Part shown: piece by piece, positions 37,677 to 47,530 of the stretch
How the letters are laid out: each line of letters starts with the position of its first letter
How positions within the stretch are numbered: position 1 is the first letter of the stretch
NCBI RefSeq assembly: GCF_002307475.1
Contig: NZ_NTMH01000014.1
Span: 1 to 51,827, forward strand
Direction of reading: 5' to 3'
Length of the DNA stretch: 51,827 bases
Source of the DNA: Pantoea allii
GTDB lineage: Bacteria; Pseudomonadota; Gammaproteobacteria; Enterobacterales; Enterobacteriaceae
Position numbers and translations under genes: made by a program
Notes under the pieces: generated by a model
Database searches by the model: none
What the model saw: only the letters and a program-made list of their open reading frames with translations
What the model was told of the DNA's origin: nothing

Positions 37677-38963
37677 ATGGATAAGGATCAGGAGTTGACC
37701 CAGCCATCGCGTCGCCGTCTCTTGAAAGGCCTGGGGATGCTCGGTGGCGCGGCGGCCGTCAGTGCCGGATGCCCGTTTCATGCCGGGGCCGCCGAGAATC
37801 CCGACAGCTTTTCGCCGGGCACAGTGACGCCGAACGCGCGCCAGCAGACGCAGCCGTTTTATGGCGTGCACCAGGCTGGCATTACGACGCCGCAGCAGGC
37901 GTCGATGATGCTGGTGGCGTTCGATGTGCTGACCAGCGACAAGCAGGAACTGCAGCGTTTGTTCCGGTTGCTGACGCAGCGCATCGCCTTTCTGACCCGG
38001 GGCGGCATGGCACCCGCAGTGACCAACCCGCAGTTGCCGCCGCTCGACTCAGGCATTCTCGGGGCAGAGATTGCCCCGGATAATCTGACCATGACCGTTT
38101 CGGTCGGCCACTCGCTGTTTGATGCGCGGTTTGGCCTGTCGGCGCTGAAACCGGTGAAACTGCAGGCAATGACGCGTTTTCCTAATGACGCGTTGGATGC
38201 AAATCAGTGCCACGGCGATCTGCTGCTGCAAATCTGTGCGAACACGCAGGACACGGTGATTCATGCGCTGCGTGATGTGGTCAAACACACGCCCGATCTG
38301 TTAGGCATTCGCTGGCGTCGGGAGGGGTTTATTTCCGATCACGCCGCACGCAGCGCGGGCAAAGAAACGCCGATCAATCTGCTGGGCTTCAAAGACGGCA
38401 CGGCTAACCCGGACACGCATAACACGGCGTTGATGGATAAGCTGCTGTGGGTAACGGAAGAACAGGCTGAACCCGAGTGGGCGCGTCACGGTAGTTATCA
38501 GGCCGTAAGGTTGATCCGCTTTCATGTTGAAATGTGGGATCGCACGCCGTTAGGTGAGCAACAAACGATTTTCGGCCGAGAGAAACTGAGTGGTGCACCG
38601 CTAGGCATGCAGAACGAGCACGACGTGCCGGATTATCGCAAGGACCCTGATGGCGACATTATTGCGCTGGATGCGCATATTCGTCTGGCGAACCCGCGCA
38701 CCGCAGCAACCGAAAGCAGTTTGATGCTGCGCCGTGGATACAGTTATTCAGCGGGTATTTCAGCGTCGGGCCAGTTGGAAATGGGATTGCTGTTTGTTTG
38801 TTATCAGCATGATTTAGAATTAGGCTTTCTTACCGTACAAAATCGTCTGAATGGTGAGGCGCTGGAAGAGTATATACGTCCGTTTGGCGGGGGGTACTTT
38901 TTTGTATTACCCGGCGTTATCAGTGAAAAACATTATTTAGGCCAGTCCTTACTCGAGAGTTGA
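37677..38963 (+). CDS. efeB: Tat-exported DyP-type haem peroxidase EfeB
   Basis: Periplasmic dye-decolorising haem peroxidase of 428 residues that completes the EfeUOB system. The twin-arginine signal [10 protein letters not shown] lies near residue 11, followed by a hydrophobic stretch and AGAAENP, so it is exported folded with haem. The DyP hallmark GFKDGTANP supplies the distal Asp. The C-terminal [13 protein letters not shown] and [14 protein letters not shown] are typical. Only two bases separate it from efeO. No terminator is obvious after it. Confidence 0.97.
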   Translation: MDKDQELTQPSRRRLLKGLGMLGGAAAVSAGCPFHAGAAENPDSFSPGTVTPNARQQTQPFYGVHQAGITTPQQASMMLVAFDVLTSDKQELQRLFRLLTQRIAFLTRGGMAPAVTNPQLPPLDSGILGAEIAPDNLTMTVSVGHSLFDARFGLSALKPVKLQAMTRFPNDALDANQCHGDLLLQICANTQDTVIHALRDVVKHTPDLLGIRWRREGFISDHAARSAGKETPINLLGFKDGTANPDTHNTALMDKLLWVTEEQAEPEWARHGSYQAVRLIRFHVEMWDRTPLGEQQTIFGREKLSGAPLGMQNEHDVPDYRKDPDGDIIALDAHIRLANPRTAATESSLMLRRGYSYSAGISASGQLEMGLLFVCYQHDLELGFLTVQNRLNGEALEEYIRPFGGGYFFVLPGVISEKHYLGQSLLES

Positions 38964-39099
38964 TTAAATTTTAGTCACGGCATGTTGTGTGTGACAGCAC
39001 AGGATGCCGTCTCCTCGCGTGGCCGTTTTTCTCTCCTGCCTGTTTTTTTAGCGCTCCGTTTTTAACGTTTGTTCACCTGACGAAAAATAAACTAACACG

Positions 39100-39117
39100 C
39101 TGTAATACAAGCGTAAT
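39100..39117 (+). promoter_or_regulatory. Possible Pho box upstream of phoH
   Basis: CTGTAAT-ACAA-GCGTAAT has the 7-4-7 layout of PhoB half-sites. The first half has one mismatch to CTGTCAT and the second has three. E. coli phoH is PhoB-dependent, so a site is expected, but this one is weak and 425 bases upstream. Confidence 0.35.
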
Positions 39118-39264
39118 TTAATTTAAGTAAGGTCAGTGTTAACGGTCGGTTGAATATTTATTTTTCATTAAAGTGAAAATACTGTTGCAAAATACCAATA
39201 AGATGGTTCACTTTACTATGAAAGCGTAATCGGGCGTGTTGATGTCTCACACTGGAGTTCGCGC

Positions 39265-39465
39265 ATGGATAGATGTTTTTACAGCCGTACAGCAGTAAAC
39301 AATATCGCACTTTCCCGTGAGGACGTTTCTTCCTCAATCGCTTTTACACCTCAACGTGTTTTCTCTCTTCAACCTCATTCCTTTTTTACCGGTAAACGGC
39401 AAGGCTGTTTTGCTGCCGGATATCAATCGTCATGGCCTGTCACGGCTCTAAAGGAAGCCAACTGA
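39265..39465 (+). CDS. Possible 66-residue small protein before phoH
   Basis: A frame beginning MDRCFYSRTAVNNIALSRED and ending in ALKEAN. CTGGAG lies seven bases before the ATG, a good ribosome binding site. No signal peptide, membrane segment or known domain is seen. It lies 76 bases before phoH in another frame. It could be a translated leader or chance. Confidence 0.3.
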   Translation: MDRCFYSRTAVNNIALSREDVSSSIAFTPQRVFSLQPHSFFTGKRQGCFAAGYQSSWPVTALKEAN

Positions 39466-39541
39466 AACCTCTAAAGCGTTCACGTAATCGCATCGGGCTT
39501 GTTGCCTGAGCGGGAAATGAAACCAACTGTAAGGTGCCACT

Positions 39542-40330
39542 ATGGGAAGACAGAAAGCAGTGATCAAAGCGCGTCGAGAAGCAAGACGAGTGCTTCGTAA
39601 TGACTCCCGCAGTCATCGTCAGCGTGAAGAAGAATCGGTCACTTCGCTGGTGCAAATGGGTGGGTTGGACTCGATTGGCATGGCGCGCGATGTGCGTGAC
39701 CGGGCACCGATTGAAGCCCGAAATGAAGCTCAGGCGCACTATCTTAACGCCATAGAATCAAAACAGCTTATCTTCGCCACCGGTGAAGCGGGCTGCGGCA
39801 AAACCTGGATTAGTGCTGCGAAAGCGGCAGAGGCCCTGATTCATAAGGATATCGACAGGATTATCGTTACGCGCCCGGTGCTGCAGGCGGATGAAGATCT
39901 GGGATTCCTTCCCGGGGATATCTCAGAAAAGTTCGCCCCTTATTTCCGCCCGGTTTACGACATTCTGGTTAAACGTCTTGGCGCATCCTTTATGCAATAT
40001 TGTCTGCGGCCCGAAATCGGCAAAGTCGAAATCGCTCCCTTTGCTTATATGCGTGGTCGTACTTTTGAAAATGCGGTTGTGATTCTGGATGAAGCGCAGA
40101 ACGTGACAGCTGCGCAGATGAAAATGTTTCTGACCCGCCTTGGCGAAAATGTCACGGTGATTGTTAACGGCGATATAACCCAGTGCGATTTGCCCGCTGG
40201 GGTGCCTTCTGGTCTCGCAGACGCGCTGGCGCGTTTCGAAGAGGACGAGATGGTGGGCATTGTCCGTTTCGGCAAAGGGGATTGCGTGCGTTCCGCGCTG
40301 TGTCAGCGCACTTTGCATGCTTACAGCTAG
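39542..40330 (+). CDS. phoH: PhoH family ATP-binding protein
   Basis: Cytoplasmic P-loop ATPase of 262 residues, phosphate-starvation induced in E. coli; the family is related to helicase domains and linked to RNA metabolism. Walker A is GEAGCGKTW, Walker B is VVILDEAQN, and TRPVLQADEDLGFLPGD and NGDITQCDLP are the other family motifs. It begins MGRQKAVIKARREARR at ATG 39542. E. coli PhoH is commonly listed as a longer protein, but the identical core begins at the same Met, so the short form is preferred here. An efficient terminator follows. Confidence 0.95.
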   Translation: MGRQKAVIKARREARRVLRNDSRSHRQREEESVTSLVQMGGLDSIGMARDVRDRAPIEARNEAQAHYLNAIESKQLIFATGEAGCGKTWISAAKAAEALIHKDIDRIIVTRPVLQADEDLGFLPGDISEKFAPYFRPVYDILVKRLGASFMQYCLRPEIGKVEIAPFAYMRGRTFENAVVILDEAQNVTAAQMKMFLTRLGENVTVIVNGDITQCDLPAGVPSGLADALARFEEDEMVGIVRFGKGDCVRSALCQRTLHAYS

Positions 40331-40357
40331 CGTTCGATTGAGCCATGTAGCGACCAA

Positions 40358-40382
40358 AACCCGGCTTCGGCCGGGTTTTTTA
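40358..40382 (+). terminator. Rho-independent terminator of phoH
   Basis: AACCCGGC / GCCGGGTT around a TTCG tetraloop is followed by six T. It lies between convergent phoH and the sulfur cluster, 16 bases from the latter's stop codon. Confidence 0.95.
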
Positions 40383-40397
40383 TATTCGCCCGGCGCG

Positions 40398-41600
40398 TTA
40401 TTCGCCGCCACCAATCTGCCAGATAAAGGTCGGATCACGTTGGTTTACCTCCCAGTCACCCACGTTGCGGCTCTTGTAGATCACCGGATTATGCGAACCA
40501 ATAGTACGGGCATTGCGCCAGTGCCGATCCAGGGCTTTACTGACGCGCGTATCTGATGCGCCAAGGGCGTTAAACAGCTCGCTTGCTGCGCGCGTAATCC
40601 AGTCAACGGCCACCACCTGAGCCTTAGCCGCCTCCACTTCGGCCTGCACGTTGGCCGCATGAATCTGTTTTTCGTCCCGTCCCTGAATGTGCGCATCAAA
40701 AGCCAGCTGTAGCGCATGCGTTGCCTGCTGCACGGCGGCATCAGTTGCCCACACCCAACTGCTTATCTGCCCCACGACCTGTAAAACCTGCACATCCTGG
40801 CTAACCTGTCGGGCATTACCGTGGCTGTAGATTCGCTTTCTGCTTGCCACGCCCTGTGACACATCGCGAACAATGGCCCGCCCAATACCAGCCAGCGTCG
40901 CCAGTAAAACATGCTGATAGAAGGCGGTTTGATAGCGAAAGCGCTCACTGAAATCATAGACGTGCGCAGGCTCAACCCAGGCCTCGCGAAAGCGCGTCGT
41001 ACCGCTACCCGTCAGGCGTTGGCCAAATCCGTCCCAGTCATCGTCCCGCGCCACCGCATCCTGATGTGTACTGACTACCGCAATCACATCACGCTGATTG
41101 TCAGTGCGCTTAGCGTAAACATCGATCCAGTCGGCATACAACGAGCCGGTGCTGTAAAACTTCTCACCATTGAGCTGCCAGCCTTTGTCGGTAGGAGACA
41201 CGCGGGTGTTGACGTCTCCCAACTTGACGCTGCCTGTTTCACTCCAGCCGCTGCCAACGATATCGCCGTCGATAAAACGACGAAACCAGCGTTGGCGATC
41301 GTCACTGTCGGGTTGATTAAGGCGATCCTCGACAAAGGCCATATGGGCACGCAGCGCCTGCGGCAGGTTCGAATCGGCCTCGGCCAGTTCGGTCAGTAAG
41401 CGGAACAACTGAGGCAGGGACGCGCCAAAACCGCCGTGTGCCTGAGGAATACGCAGCGTGCCAAAGCCCGCCGCCTTCAGCCAGCGCAAAGGCTCATGCA
41501 GCAGCGTACGGTCACGTTCACGCTCGACAGCGCCTTCGGCGATACGGGCGAAAAGGGGGCGAAAACGTGCGGCCAGTAAGGTGTAATCAGGTTCAGACAT
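40398..41600 (-). CDS. DszC/SfnB-type flavin monooxygenase (acyl-CoA dehydrogenase fold)
   Basis: Flavoprotein of 400 residues with the acyl-CoA dehydrogenase fold, of the group that uses reduced flavin and oxygen to oxidise organosulfur compounds (DszC, SfnB/SfnC type). GFGTLRIPQAHGGFGASLPQL lies near the N terminus, GSGWSETGS and LNGEKFYSTG in the flavin-binding middle, and RNARTIGSHNPVIYKSRNVGDW at the C terminus, the hallmark of the monooxygenase subgroup. The start at ATG 41600 is chosen for the GGAGAACACC site; it overlaps the transporter stop by eight bases. An in-frame start at 41651 would lie inside the transporter gene. No partner flavin reductase is in the window. The substrate is unknown. 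Confidence 0.8.
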   Translation of the reverse strand: MSEPDYTLLAARFRPLFARIAEGAVERERDRTLLHEPLRWLKAAGFGTLRIPQAHGGFGASLPQLFRLLTELAEADSNLPQALRAHMAFVEDRLNQPDSDDRQRWFRRFIDGDIVGSGWSETGSVKLGDVNTRVSPTDKGWQLNGEKFYSTGSLYADWIDVYAKRTDNQRDVIAVVSTHQDAVARDDDWDGFGQRLTGSGTTRFREAWVEPAHVYDFSERFRYQTAFYQHVLLATLAGIGRAIVRDVSQGVASRKRIYSHGNARQVSQDVQVLQVVGQISSWVWATDAAVQQATHALQLAFDAHIQGRDEKQIHAANVQAEVEAAKAQVVAVDWITRAASELFNALGASDTRVSKALDRHWRNARTIGSHNPVIYKSRNVGDWEVNQRDPTFIWQIGGGE

Positions 41601-43056
41601 GGTGTTCTCCGTGTGTTGACGGGTCATCAATATCGTGGCGAGTCGGCTCAAAACGGACCACTAACAAGAAAATGATGGGAATAATGGCGGCCAGTGAAAC
41701 AATCCAGAACATGTTGGTGCCATAAGCCGCCTGCAGGATGGGCAGGATGAACAGCGCCAGGGCGCTTCCGATGCCCGAGATGGAACGACTAAAACCGACG
41801 CCAGTGGCACGAATATGTGTGGGATAGGAAAGTGCGGGATAGATCATTAACTGCGCGCCCGGTCCAAAGCCCTCAGCAAACAACCACAGTCCCAGCATCA
41901 AAATGGCAAACACCACGCCGGTTGTCGCATCGGGATGGCCAATCAAAGCCAGTGAGGTGAGGGCAATAAACTGCAGGGCAAATCCGGCAATGGCGACATG
42001 GCGTGACGGAAATTTCCAGGCCAAACGCATGCCAAGCAGGCCGCCGGTAAAGGCAAACAGCGCGTTGAGTCCCAGCGAGGCGGAAATGGTTTCGAAGATG
42101 CCCGCCCCCAGAAACTGCGCCAGAATGGAGGGCAGAAAAAAGGCAATCGCGGTGTATTCAAACGAAATACAGGCGTTCATCACCGCTGCCACCACGGTGC
42201 GCTCCCGGTAAGGTTTCTGGAATAACACGCGAAAACTGACCGCCGGTGCGGCCGGTTTTGTTGCCGCAGGAATACTGGTGTCTTCATGCGCGCGGATGCC
42301 GTACGAATCGCGCAGGATACGCACTGCACCGCTTAAATCACCCTGGTTCGCCGCCCACAGTGGGGATTCGTTCATAAACTTACTGCGTACGGCAATGATA
42401 AGCAGAGCAGGCACGGCACCAAACAACAGCGAGGCACGCCATAACCAGTCAAGGTGCTGCGCCGGTAACAGAAAATAAAGGGCGAAGATAATCAGAAAGC
42501 ACACCGAGGAGGCGGCGTACCACATCGGGCACCAGGCTGCCAGGCGGGACGCTTTATTGCCTTTGCCGGAGAATTTCGAGAATTCAGCCAGATAAGCCAT
42601 CGCCACAGGCAAATCAATGCCCACACCAATGCCCATCAGAAAGCGCGCGCCAATCAGTACCCAGACGTTAGGTGCCAGACCGGCTGCAATGGCGGACACC
42701 ACAAAGAAAAGCATGTCAGCCATAAACACGGAATAGCGACCATATTTATCGGTCAGCCATCCACCGATCAGATTGCCCAAAATCGTGCCAATCATAATGG
42801 ATGACGTGACTAATCCGGTTAACGTGGGCGTTAAGCTAAACGCTTTCACCACATCATCAATGCCGTAAGACAGGGTCGTCAGATCGTAGGCATCCAGAAA
42901 TACACCGCCCAGCGCCAGAAACACTATCCAGCGTGCATAGCTGGTTTTCTCACTTTGGGTATTAATCAGTTTCGCGACATCACTGACGGAGCGAATAGGC
43001 GTGGAGTGAGGCGAGGCGGGGATCGCCGCCGCCTCATCAATATTCAGTGTGCTCAT
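41593..43056 (-). CDS. Major facilitator superfamily transporter of the sulfur cluster
   Basis: Inner-membrane transporter of 487 residues with twelve predicted membrane segments. It resembles sugar-porter/aromatic acid-like MFS proteins. Motif A is GGWLTDKYGRYSVF between helices 2 and 3, GARFLMGIGVGIDLPVAMAYLAEF lies in helix 4, and RATGVGFSRSISGIG in the second half. ATG 43056 is preferred over the frame's upstream start (43125) because GAGGACAAC precedes it. Coupled overlap with the DszC-like gene suggests it imports the organosulfur substrate oxidised by the cluster. The substrate is not readable from sequence. A separate promoter is likely, since a terminator-like hairpin lies upstream. 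Confidence 0.82.
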   Translation of the reverse strand: MSTLNIDEAAAIPASPHSTPIRSVSDVAKLINTQSEKTSYARWIVFLALGGVFLDAYDLTTLSYGIDDVVKAFSLTPTLTGLVTSSIMIGTILGNLIGGWLTDKYGRYSVFMADMLFFVVSAIAAGLAPNVWVLIGARFLMGIGVGIDLPVAMAYLAEFSKFSGKGNKASRLAAWCPMWYAASSVCFLIIFALYFLLPAQHLDWLWRASLLFGAVPALLIIAVRSKFMNESPLWAANQGDLSGAVRILRDSYGIRAHEDTSIPAATKPAAPAVSFRVLFQKPYRERTVVAAVMNACISFEYTAIAFFLPSILAQFLGAGIFETISASLGLNALFAFTGGLLGMRLAWKFPSRHVAIAGFALQFIALTSLALIGHPDATTGVVFAILMLGLWLFAEGFGPGAQLMIYPALSYPTHIRATGVGFSRSISGIGSALALFILPILQAAYGTNMFWIVSLAAIIPIIFLLVVRFEPTRHDIDDPSTHGEHHV

Positions 43057-43185
43057 GTTGTCCTCGTTATTGTCTGTACAGGTAATGCCTTTATATGAAG
43101 GAATTGAGCCGTAAACAAACAACAAAAAGTCATAACTATTATTTTAAATTCAATAAGTTATTTAATTTATTTTTGGCATGAGAAA

Positions 43186-43213
43186 CACCGGAAGCGTTAT
43201 CGCGCATCCGGTG
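43186..43213 (-). terminator. REP-like hairpin after the NtaA/DszA-type gene
   Basis: On the minus strand CACCGGA / TCCGGTG forms the outer stem and GCG-CGATAA-CGC the inner one, followed by TTTCTC. The CCGGATGCG...ACGCTTCCGG pattern resembles enterobacterial REP units. It probably ends or stabilises the upstream three-gene transcript. Confidence 0.55.
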
Positions 43214-43300
43214 AAAAGAGAGCCTCAGAGGGAATAATTCAGGCCTGACCAGGGGCTGACAGGCCAGATGGACAGACCTCAGGCGGTGGGACAAACCTCA

Positions 43301-44710
43301 TCATGATGCCTCCGCCGGGACAATCAGACCCGATTCCGACGTGGTGCGTCGATAGCCAGCGCCCGGGTGCGGATGCTCAAGGCGCGCGCCCTGGCCAAAG
43401 AGCTTCTCTCTCAGCGTACCAGGTTGATAATCCTGTTTATAAACGCCCCGTTTTTGCAGTTCCGGCACCAGCAAATCGACGACATCTGCAAAGGTTTCAT
43501 GCGTAACGGCATAGGCCAGATTAAAGCCATCAACATCGGTTTCCTCTACCCAGCTTTGTAATTCATCGGCAACGGTTTCAGTGCTGCCGACCAGCAGAGG
43601 CCCAAAGCCGCCGATGCCGACCCATTCGGCCATATTTTGTACGGTCCATTCCCGTTGCGGATCGGCAGTGGAAAAGCTCTCCACAACGGACTGAATCGCA
43701 TCGGTATGCAGATGCTTAAACACCTGATCGGGTTGGTACTGACTGAAATCGATGCCGGTCCAGCCGGAGATCAGCGCCAGTGCCCCTTCATGGCTGACAT
43801 AGCGTTTGTAATCCTGCCATTTAGCCCGGGCGATGTTGTCGGTTTCCCCCACAATCACCGTTTGCATATTGAAAATCAAAATACTGCGTGGATCGCGACC
43901 GGCTTCCTCTGCACGACGTCGAATATCGGCCACCGTTTTCTTTAACAGCACTTTAGACGGCGCGGCGACAAACACACATTCGGCGTGCTGCGCGGCGAAG
44001 GCTTTACCGCGGCTGGATGCACCCGCCTGATAAAGCACTGGCGTGCGCTGCGGCGAAGGTTCACACAGATGAATGCCAGGCACCTGGAAAAAGGTTCCCT
44101 GGTGATTGATGGGATGCACCTTACTGGGATCGCTGAAAATATGGCGCTGGCGATCGCGTATGACGGCATCATCCTCCCAACTGCCTTCCAGCAGTTTGTA
44201 AACCACCTGCAGATATTCGTCGGCGTAGTCATAGCGGGCATCGTGGCTGGTTTGCGTGGCCTGACCCAGATTGCGGGCGCCGCTTTCCAGGTAGGAGGTG
44301 ACGATATTCCAGCCGACCCGACCTTTGGTCAGATGGTCCAGCGTCGACATGCGCCGGGCAAACGGATAGGGGTGCTCAAAAGAGAGCGATGCGGTCAGGC
44401 CAAAACCGAGGTGTTTTGTGACCATCGCCATTGGCGTAATCAGGGCCAGAGGATCATTCACCGGCACCTGGGCCGCACTGCGAATGGCCGCATCATTATT
44501 GCCGTTGAACACATCATAAATACCCAGTACGTCGGCGATAAACAGGCCATCGAATTTACCGCGTTCCAGCAGCGCCGCTAAGTCCGTCCAGTACTCCAGA
44601 TCTTTGTATTGCCATGAGCGGTCGCGGGGATGCGCCCACAGGCCAGGGGACTGATGACCAACACAGTTCATATCAAACGCATTTAAGCGAATTTCACGTT
44701 GTTTAGGCAT
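43301..44710 (-). CDS. NtaA/SnaA/DszA family FMN-dependent monooxygenase
   Basis: Bacterial luciferase-like, FMNH2-dependent monooxygenase of 469 residues, in the NtaA/SnaA/DszA family (DszA oxidises dibenzothiophene sulfone; NtaA nitrilotriacetate). Typical stretches are IRLNAFDMNCVGHQSPGLWAHPRD at the N terminus, FDGLFIADVLGIYDVF, HPYPFARRMSTLDHLTKGRVGWNIVTSY, and PVLYQAGASSRGKAFAAQHAECVFV. AGGAG seven bases upstream supports the ATG. It is third in the minus-strand run after the ssuD-like and FAD genes, and is probably cotranscribed with them. A sulfur or nitrogen substrate both fit the family; neighbours favour sulfur. Confidence 0.88.
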   Translation of the reverse strand: MPKQREIRLNAFDMNCVGHQSPGLWAHPRDRSWQYKDLEYWTDLAALLERGKFDGLFIADVLGIYDVFNGNNDAAIRSAAQVPVNDPLALITPMAMVTKHLGFGLTASLSFEHPYPFARRMSTLDHLTKGRVGWNIVTSYLESGARNLGQATQTSHDARYDYADEYLQVVYKLLEGSWEDDAVIRDRQRHIFSDPSKVHPINHQGTFFQVPGIHLCEPSPQRTPVLYQAGASSRGKAFAAQHAECVFVAAPSKVLLKKTVADIRRRAEEAGRDPRSILIFNMQTVIVGETDNIARAKWQDYKRYVSHEGALALISGWTGIDFSQYQPDQVFKHLHTDAIQSVVESFSTADPQREWTVQNMAEWVGIGGFGPLLVGSTETVADELQSWVEETDVDGFNLAYAVTHETFADVVDLLVPELQKRGVYKQDYQPGTLREKLFGQGARLEHPHPGAGYRRTTSESGLIVPAEAS

Positions 44711-44781
44711 AGCAAACTCCTGAGCGGATGCGGCACTGTCAGGCCGCCCACGTTATTGGGATGGTGAAGAAAAGGGGTGAG

Positions 44782-46194
44782 TTAGTCAGTCAGCGAAAGG
44801 GGACATCGCTCATTTAGCGTTTCGGCGGTGAGGTTCAGCAACTGGCGGGCGACGGATTCAGCATGTGTGGCAACCTGGGGCAGGCCCATCAGTTCGCCAA
44901 AACGCCCGCGCGCCGCGGGGCCGACCACGTAAAGATGGGGGTTAGGCTGGCCCTGAAGGTTGAGCGTTTGTGACTGCGCATTGACATGTATTCCCAGCGC
45001 CAGCGGATCGGGCTGGATAACGCCGTCGTCGGAAAGCTGTTTTAACAGCGCATCGCGCTCGGTTAAAGCACCATGTGCAGGGCCAGTGGTCACGATGACC
45101 CGCTCAACCTCCAGCATCACTGCATTGCCAGAACGGGGTTGCAGAGTAAGCTGAATGGCGGACGGTAGGGCTTCAGCTACTGTCAGCCGCGCGGCGAGCA
45201 CACATAATTCACCACGGCGTTGTCTGTCCTCTAAGACCTGTCCGACCTGAGGCGCGATGCGATAGCGGTGTACGTCCCACCATGGCCGCAGATGCCGCAG
45301 AAAGCGGCGTTGTTCACCCAACGGCAGGCGCTGCCAAATCGCCTGGCCATTGCGCCTGACCTCATCAAACACCACCTGCCAGGGAATCGATTTTGCTTCG
45401 GCCTGGCGGATGTCCTGCCTTATTCGCCGCAGCCAGGTGCGGGTGCTCAAGGGGACGGTAAGATCACCATCAAACTGCCAACTGAGGTTCGCCTCGCTCA
45501 GATTGGGCCGGGGAAGCTGCCCGCGCCGGGAAAAGACGGTGACAGGGCCACGATGTCCCTGCCGTTCAAGCGTAGCAACCATGTCGGACATGGTTAAGCC
45601 CGACCCGACAATCGCGACACGGTCGTCAGGCGCAATCTGTGACAGGGCTTGATGCCGCCAGGGATTGGCGATAAGCCCTGGATGATTTGCCAGCGGTGTT
45701 AAGGCTGCGGGAAGCTGGGGCGCGGGATGACTGATCGCCAGCACCACGATATCCGCCTGAATACGCTTGCCGGATGCGGTGCTGACCGTGCCTTGCCGCA
45801 AGGCTACGGCGCGGTCCTGCACATGTACCAGCCCGACCGGGGAATGCGCCTTTACCGCCTCAAACTGCTGATTCACCCAGTGTGCAAACTGCCTGCGTTG
45901 AGGATAGACATTGCCGTCATGCCAGTGTGCAGCCGAATCACGGATAAACGCACTGGAAGCACGGAACCAGCGGTCAAAACTGCCTTCTTCATCACCGGCT
46001 AATTGCATACGCGAGGCGGGCACATTAATGCGATGGGCCGGATCGGTTGTCGAGTAGGCAACGCCCTGAGCCAGCTGCGCCCGGGGTTCGATAACCGTCA
46101 CGCGCAATCCTGAACTGCCGAGACGACCCAAATGAACGGCCAGCGCCGTTCCACTGAATCCGCCACCAACGATGACAATATGCTGCTCGGACAT
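44782..46194 (-). CDS. FAD/NAD(P)-binding oxidoreductase of the sulfur cluster
   Basis: Flavoprotein of 470 residues with an N-terminal Rossmann FAD motif, HIVIVGGGFSGTALAVHLG, and a second nucleotide motif, VAIVGSGLTMSDMVATL (near 200). This pair fits the FAD-NAD(P)-binding family often found beside amino-acid hydroxylase or monooxygenase-type genes. ARRGQLPRPNL-like and RFGELMGLPQVATHAES segments are family-typical. GAGAGG precedes the ATG, and it begins 15 bases after the ssuD-like stop. It could supply reduced flavin or oxidise a cluster intermediate; no SsuE-type reductase is visible. Function unproven. Confidence 0.75.
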   Translation of the reverse strand: MSEQHIVIVGGGFSGTALAVHLGRLGSSGLRVTVIEPRAQLAQGVAYSTTDPAHRINVPASRMQLAGDEEGSFDRWFRASSAFIRDSAAHWHDGNVYPQRRQFAHWVNQQFEAVKAHSPVGLVHVQDRAVALRQGTVSTASGKRIQADIVVLAISHPAPQLPAALTPLANHPGLIANPWRHQALSQIAPDDRVAIVGSGLTMSDMVATLERQGHRGPVTVFSRRGQLPRPNLSEANLSWQFDGDLTVPLSTRTWLRRIRQDIRQAEAKSIPWQVVFDEVRRNGQAIWQRLPLGEQRRFLRHLRPWWDVHRYRIAPQVGQVLEDRQRRGELCVLAARLTVAEALPSAIQLTLQPRSGNAVMLEVERVIVTTGPAHGALTERDALLKQLSDDGVIQPDPLALGIHVNAQSQTLNLQGQPNPHLYVVGPAARGRFGELMGLPQVATHAESVARQLLNLTAETLNERCPLSLTD

Positions 46195-46209
46195 ACACTG
46201 CCTCTCTGA

Positions 46210-47382
46210 TTAGCTCGCACTGGCCTGTTTTTCGGGACGACGATCGCCCCCGATGGTTTCGCCGAAAGGACCGGTATTCACACTGCGCTGCTTTTTATCG
46301 GCATGGGTGGAAAGCGGCAGCAGCGGCATCAGTAAATCGGCAACCCGATGTGCTTCTTCAAGATGCGGATAACCGGACAGAATAAAGTTATCAATGCCCA
46401 GCGCCTGATATTCCCGTATCCGTTCCGCCACCTGTTGCGGATTACCCACCAGCGCAGTGCCTGCGCCGCCCCGCACCAGGCCGACGCCAGCCCATAAGTT
46501 AGGCCCGATGCGCAGTCCATCACGTGAACCGCCGTGCAGGGCGCTCATGCGGGCCTGACCGGTCGAGTCCATGCGGGCAAAGATTTTCTGTGCTGCGGCA
46601 ATGGTTTCTTCATCCAGGTGCGCGATCAACTTATCGGCTGCGGCCCAGGCCTCTTCCTCGGTTTCCCGCACGATCACGTGCAGACGAATGCCGTAGGAGA
46701 GCGTCCGGCCACGTTCCTCGGCACGCTTGCGCACCCCTTCCAGTTTAGCGGCAACCTGGTCTACCGGCTCGCCCCATGTCAAATAGGTATCAACCTGGCT
46801 GGCTGCAACCTCAACGGCTTCATCTGAGGAGCCGCCAAAATAAAGGGGCGGGCCTTCGGCCTGAACTGGGGGAAAGAGGATCTCAGCGCCTTCAACGTGA
46901 ATATGTTCCCCGTGATAATCCACCTTTTCCCCTTTAAGCAGGCGAGAATAGACATCAAGAAACTCACGAGTGACCTGATAACGTTCAGCGTGGCTGAGAA
47001 AAATGCCGTCGCCTTTGTTTTCAACCGGGTCACCGCCCGTCACCACATTAATAAGTAAACGTCCTTCAGACAGACGATCCAGCGTTGCAGCCATGCGCGC
47101 GGCCAGGCTCGGTGGCTGTAAACCCGGTCGGACGGCCACCAGATAACGAAGCTGTTTGGTTATCGGAGTCAGCGCCGAGGCAACCAGCCAGGCGTCCTCA
47201 CAGCTTTTCCCGGTCGGAATCAGTACGCCGTAAAATCCCAGATTATCGGCGGCAAGGGCGACCTGTTGCAGATAGGGCAGATCTACCGCTCTGCCGCCCT
47301 GGGTAGTCCCCAGATAACGCCCGTCGCCATGGGTCGGTAAGAACCAAAAAAGGTTAATGTTTTTTTCAGCGGCATCACGCAT
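46210..47382 (-). CDS. ssuD: SsuD-like FMNH2-dependent alkanesulfonate monooxygenase
   Basis: Two-component luciferase-like monooxygenase of 390 residues that releases sulfite from alkanesulfonates using FMNH2 and oxygen. It is close to E. coli SsuD (381): [74 protein letters not shown] and [19 protein letters not shown] are conserved. The N terminus is four residues longer and the C-terminal tail differs. AAGGAA precedes the ATG. A near-consensus sigma-54 promoter lies 70 bases upstream, unlike E. coli ssu, which is controlled by Cbl. Because it sits without ssuEACB, it may act on a related sulfonate or sulfone (SfnG-like role). Confidence 0.9.
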   Translation of the reverse strand: MRDAAEKNINLFWFLPTHGDGRYLGTTQGGRAVDLPYLQQVALAADNLGFYGVLIPTGKSCEDAWLVASALTPITKQLRYLVAVRPGLQPPSLAARMAATLDRLSEGRLLINVVTGGDPVENKGDGIFLSHAERYQVTREFLDVYSRLLKGEKVDYHGEHIHVEGAEILFPPVQAEGPPLYFGGSSDEAVEVAASQVDTYLTWGEPVDQVAAKLEGVRKRAEERGRTLSYGIRLHVIVRETEEEAWAAADKLIAHLDEETIAAAQKIFARMDSTGQARMSALHGGSRDGLRIGPNLWAGVGLVRGGAGTALVGNPQQVAERIREYQALGIDNFILSGYPHLEEAHRVADLLMPLLPLSTHADKKQRSVNTGPFGETIGGDRRPEKQASAS

Positions 47383-47451
47383 TAGCAGATTCCTTTATAA
47401 CGATATTTGAAATTGGTAATTAGAAAAATCATTTTCGGTTATATAGCCTTA

Positions 47452-47467
47452 AGCAGAATGCGTGCCA
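47452..47467 (-). promoter_or_regulatory. Sigma-54 (-24/-12) promoter of the ssuD-like operon
   Basis: The minus strand reads TGGCACGCATTCTGCT. It matches TGGCACG-N4-TTGCW at all but one position, with the obligatory GG and GC exactly ten bases apart. It points at the ssuD-like gene, 70 bases from its start. No comparable site is seen before the MFS gene or the ssuA-like gene. Confidence 0.9.
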
Positions 47468-47530
47468 ACCGGTGTTGTATTTTTTATCTATTAATATCAA
47501 TGAGATGGATTTTCATCGGTGTGGTAATGA

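Larger units (their letters stand above)
38964..39541. other. Gap between efeB and phoH
   Basis: About 580 bases. The region holds a weak Pho box candidate (39100-39117) and one short frame (39265-39465), both listed separately. The rest is AT-rich, with no clear terminator for efeUOB. Confidence 0.5.

Noticed and set aside
43057..43200. Possible sigma-54 promoter in front of the MFS gene (GGCATTACCTGT on the minus strand).
   Set aside because: The GC dinucleotide is missing at the fixed ten-base spacing, so it does not fit -24/-12.
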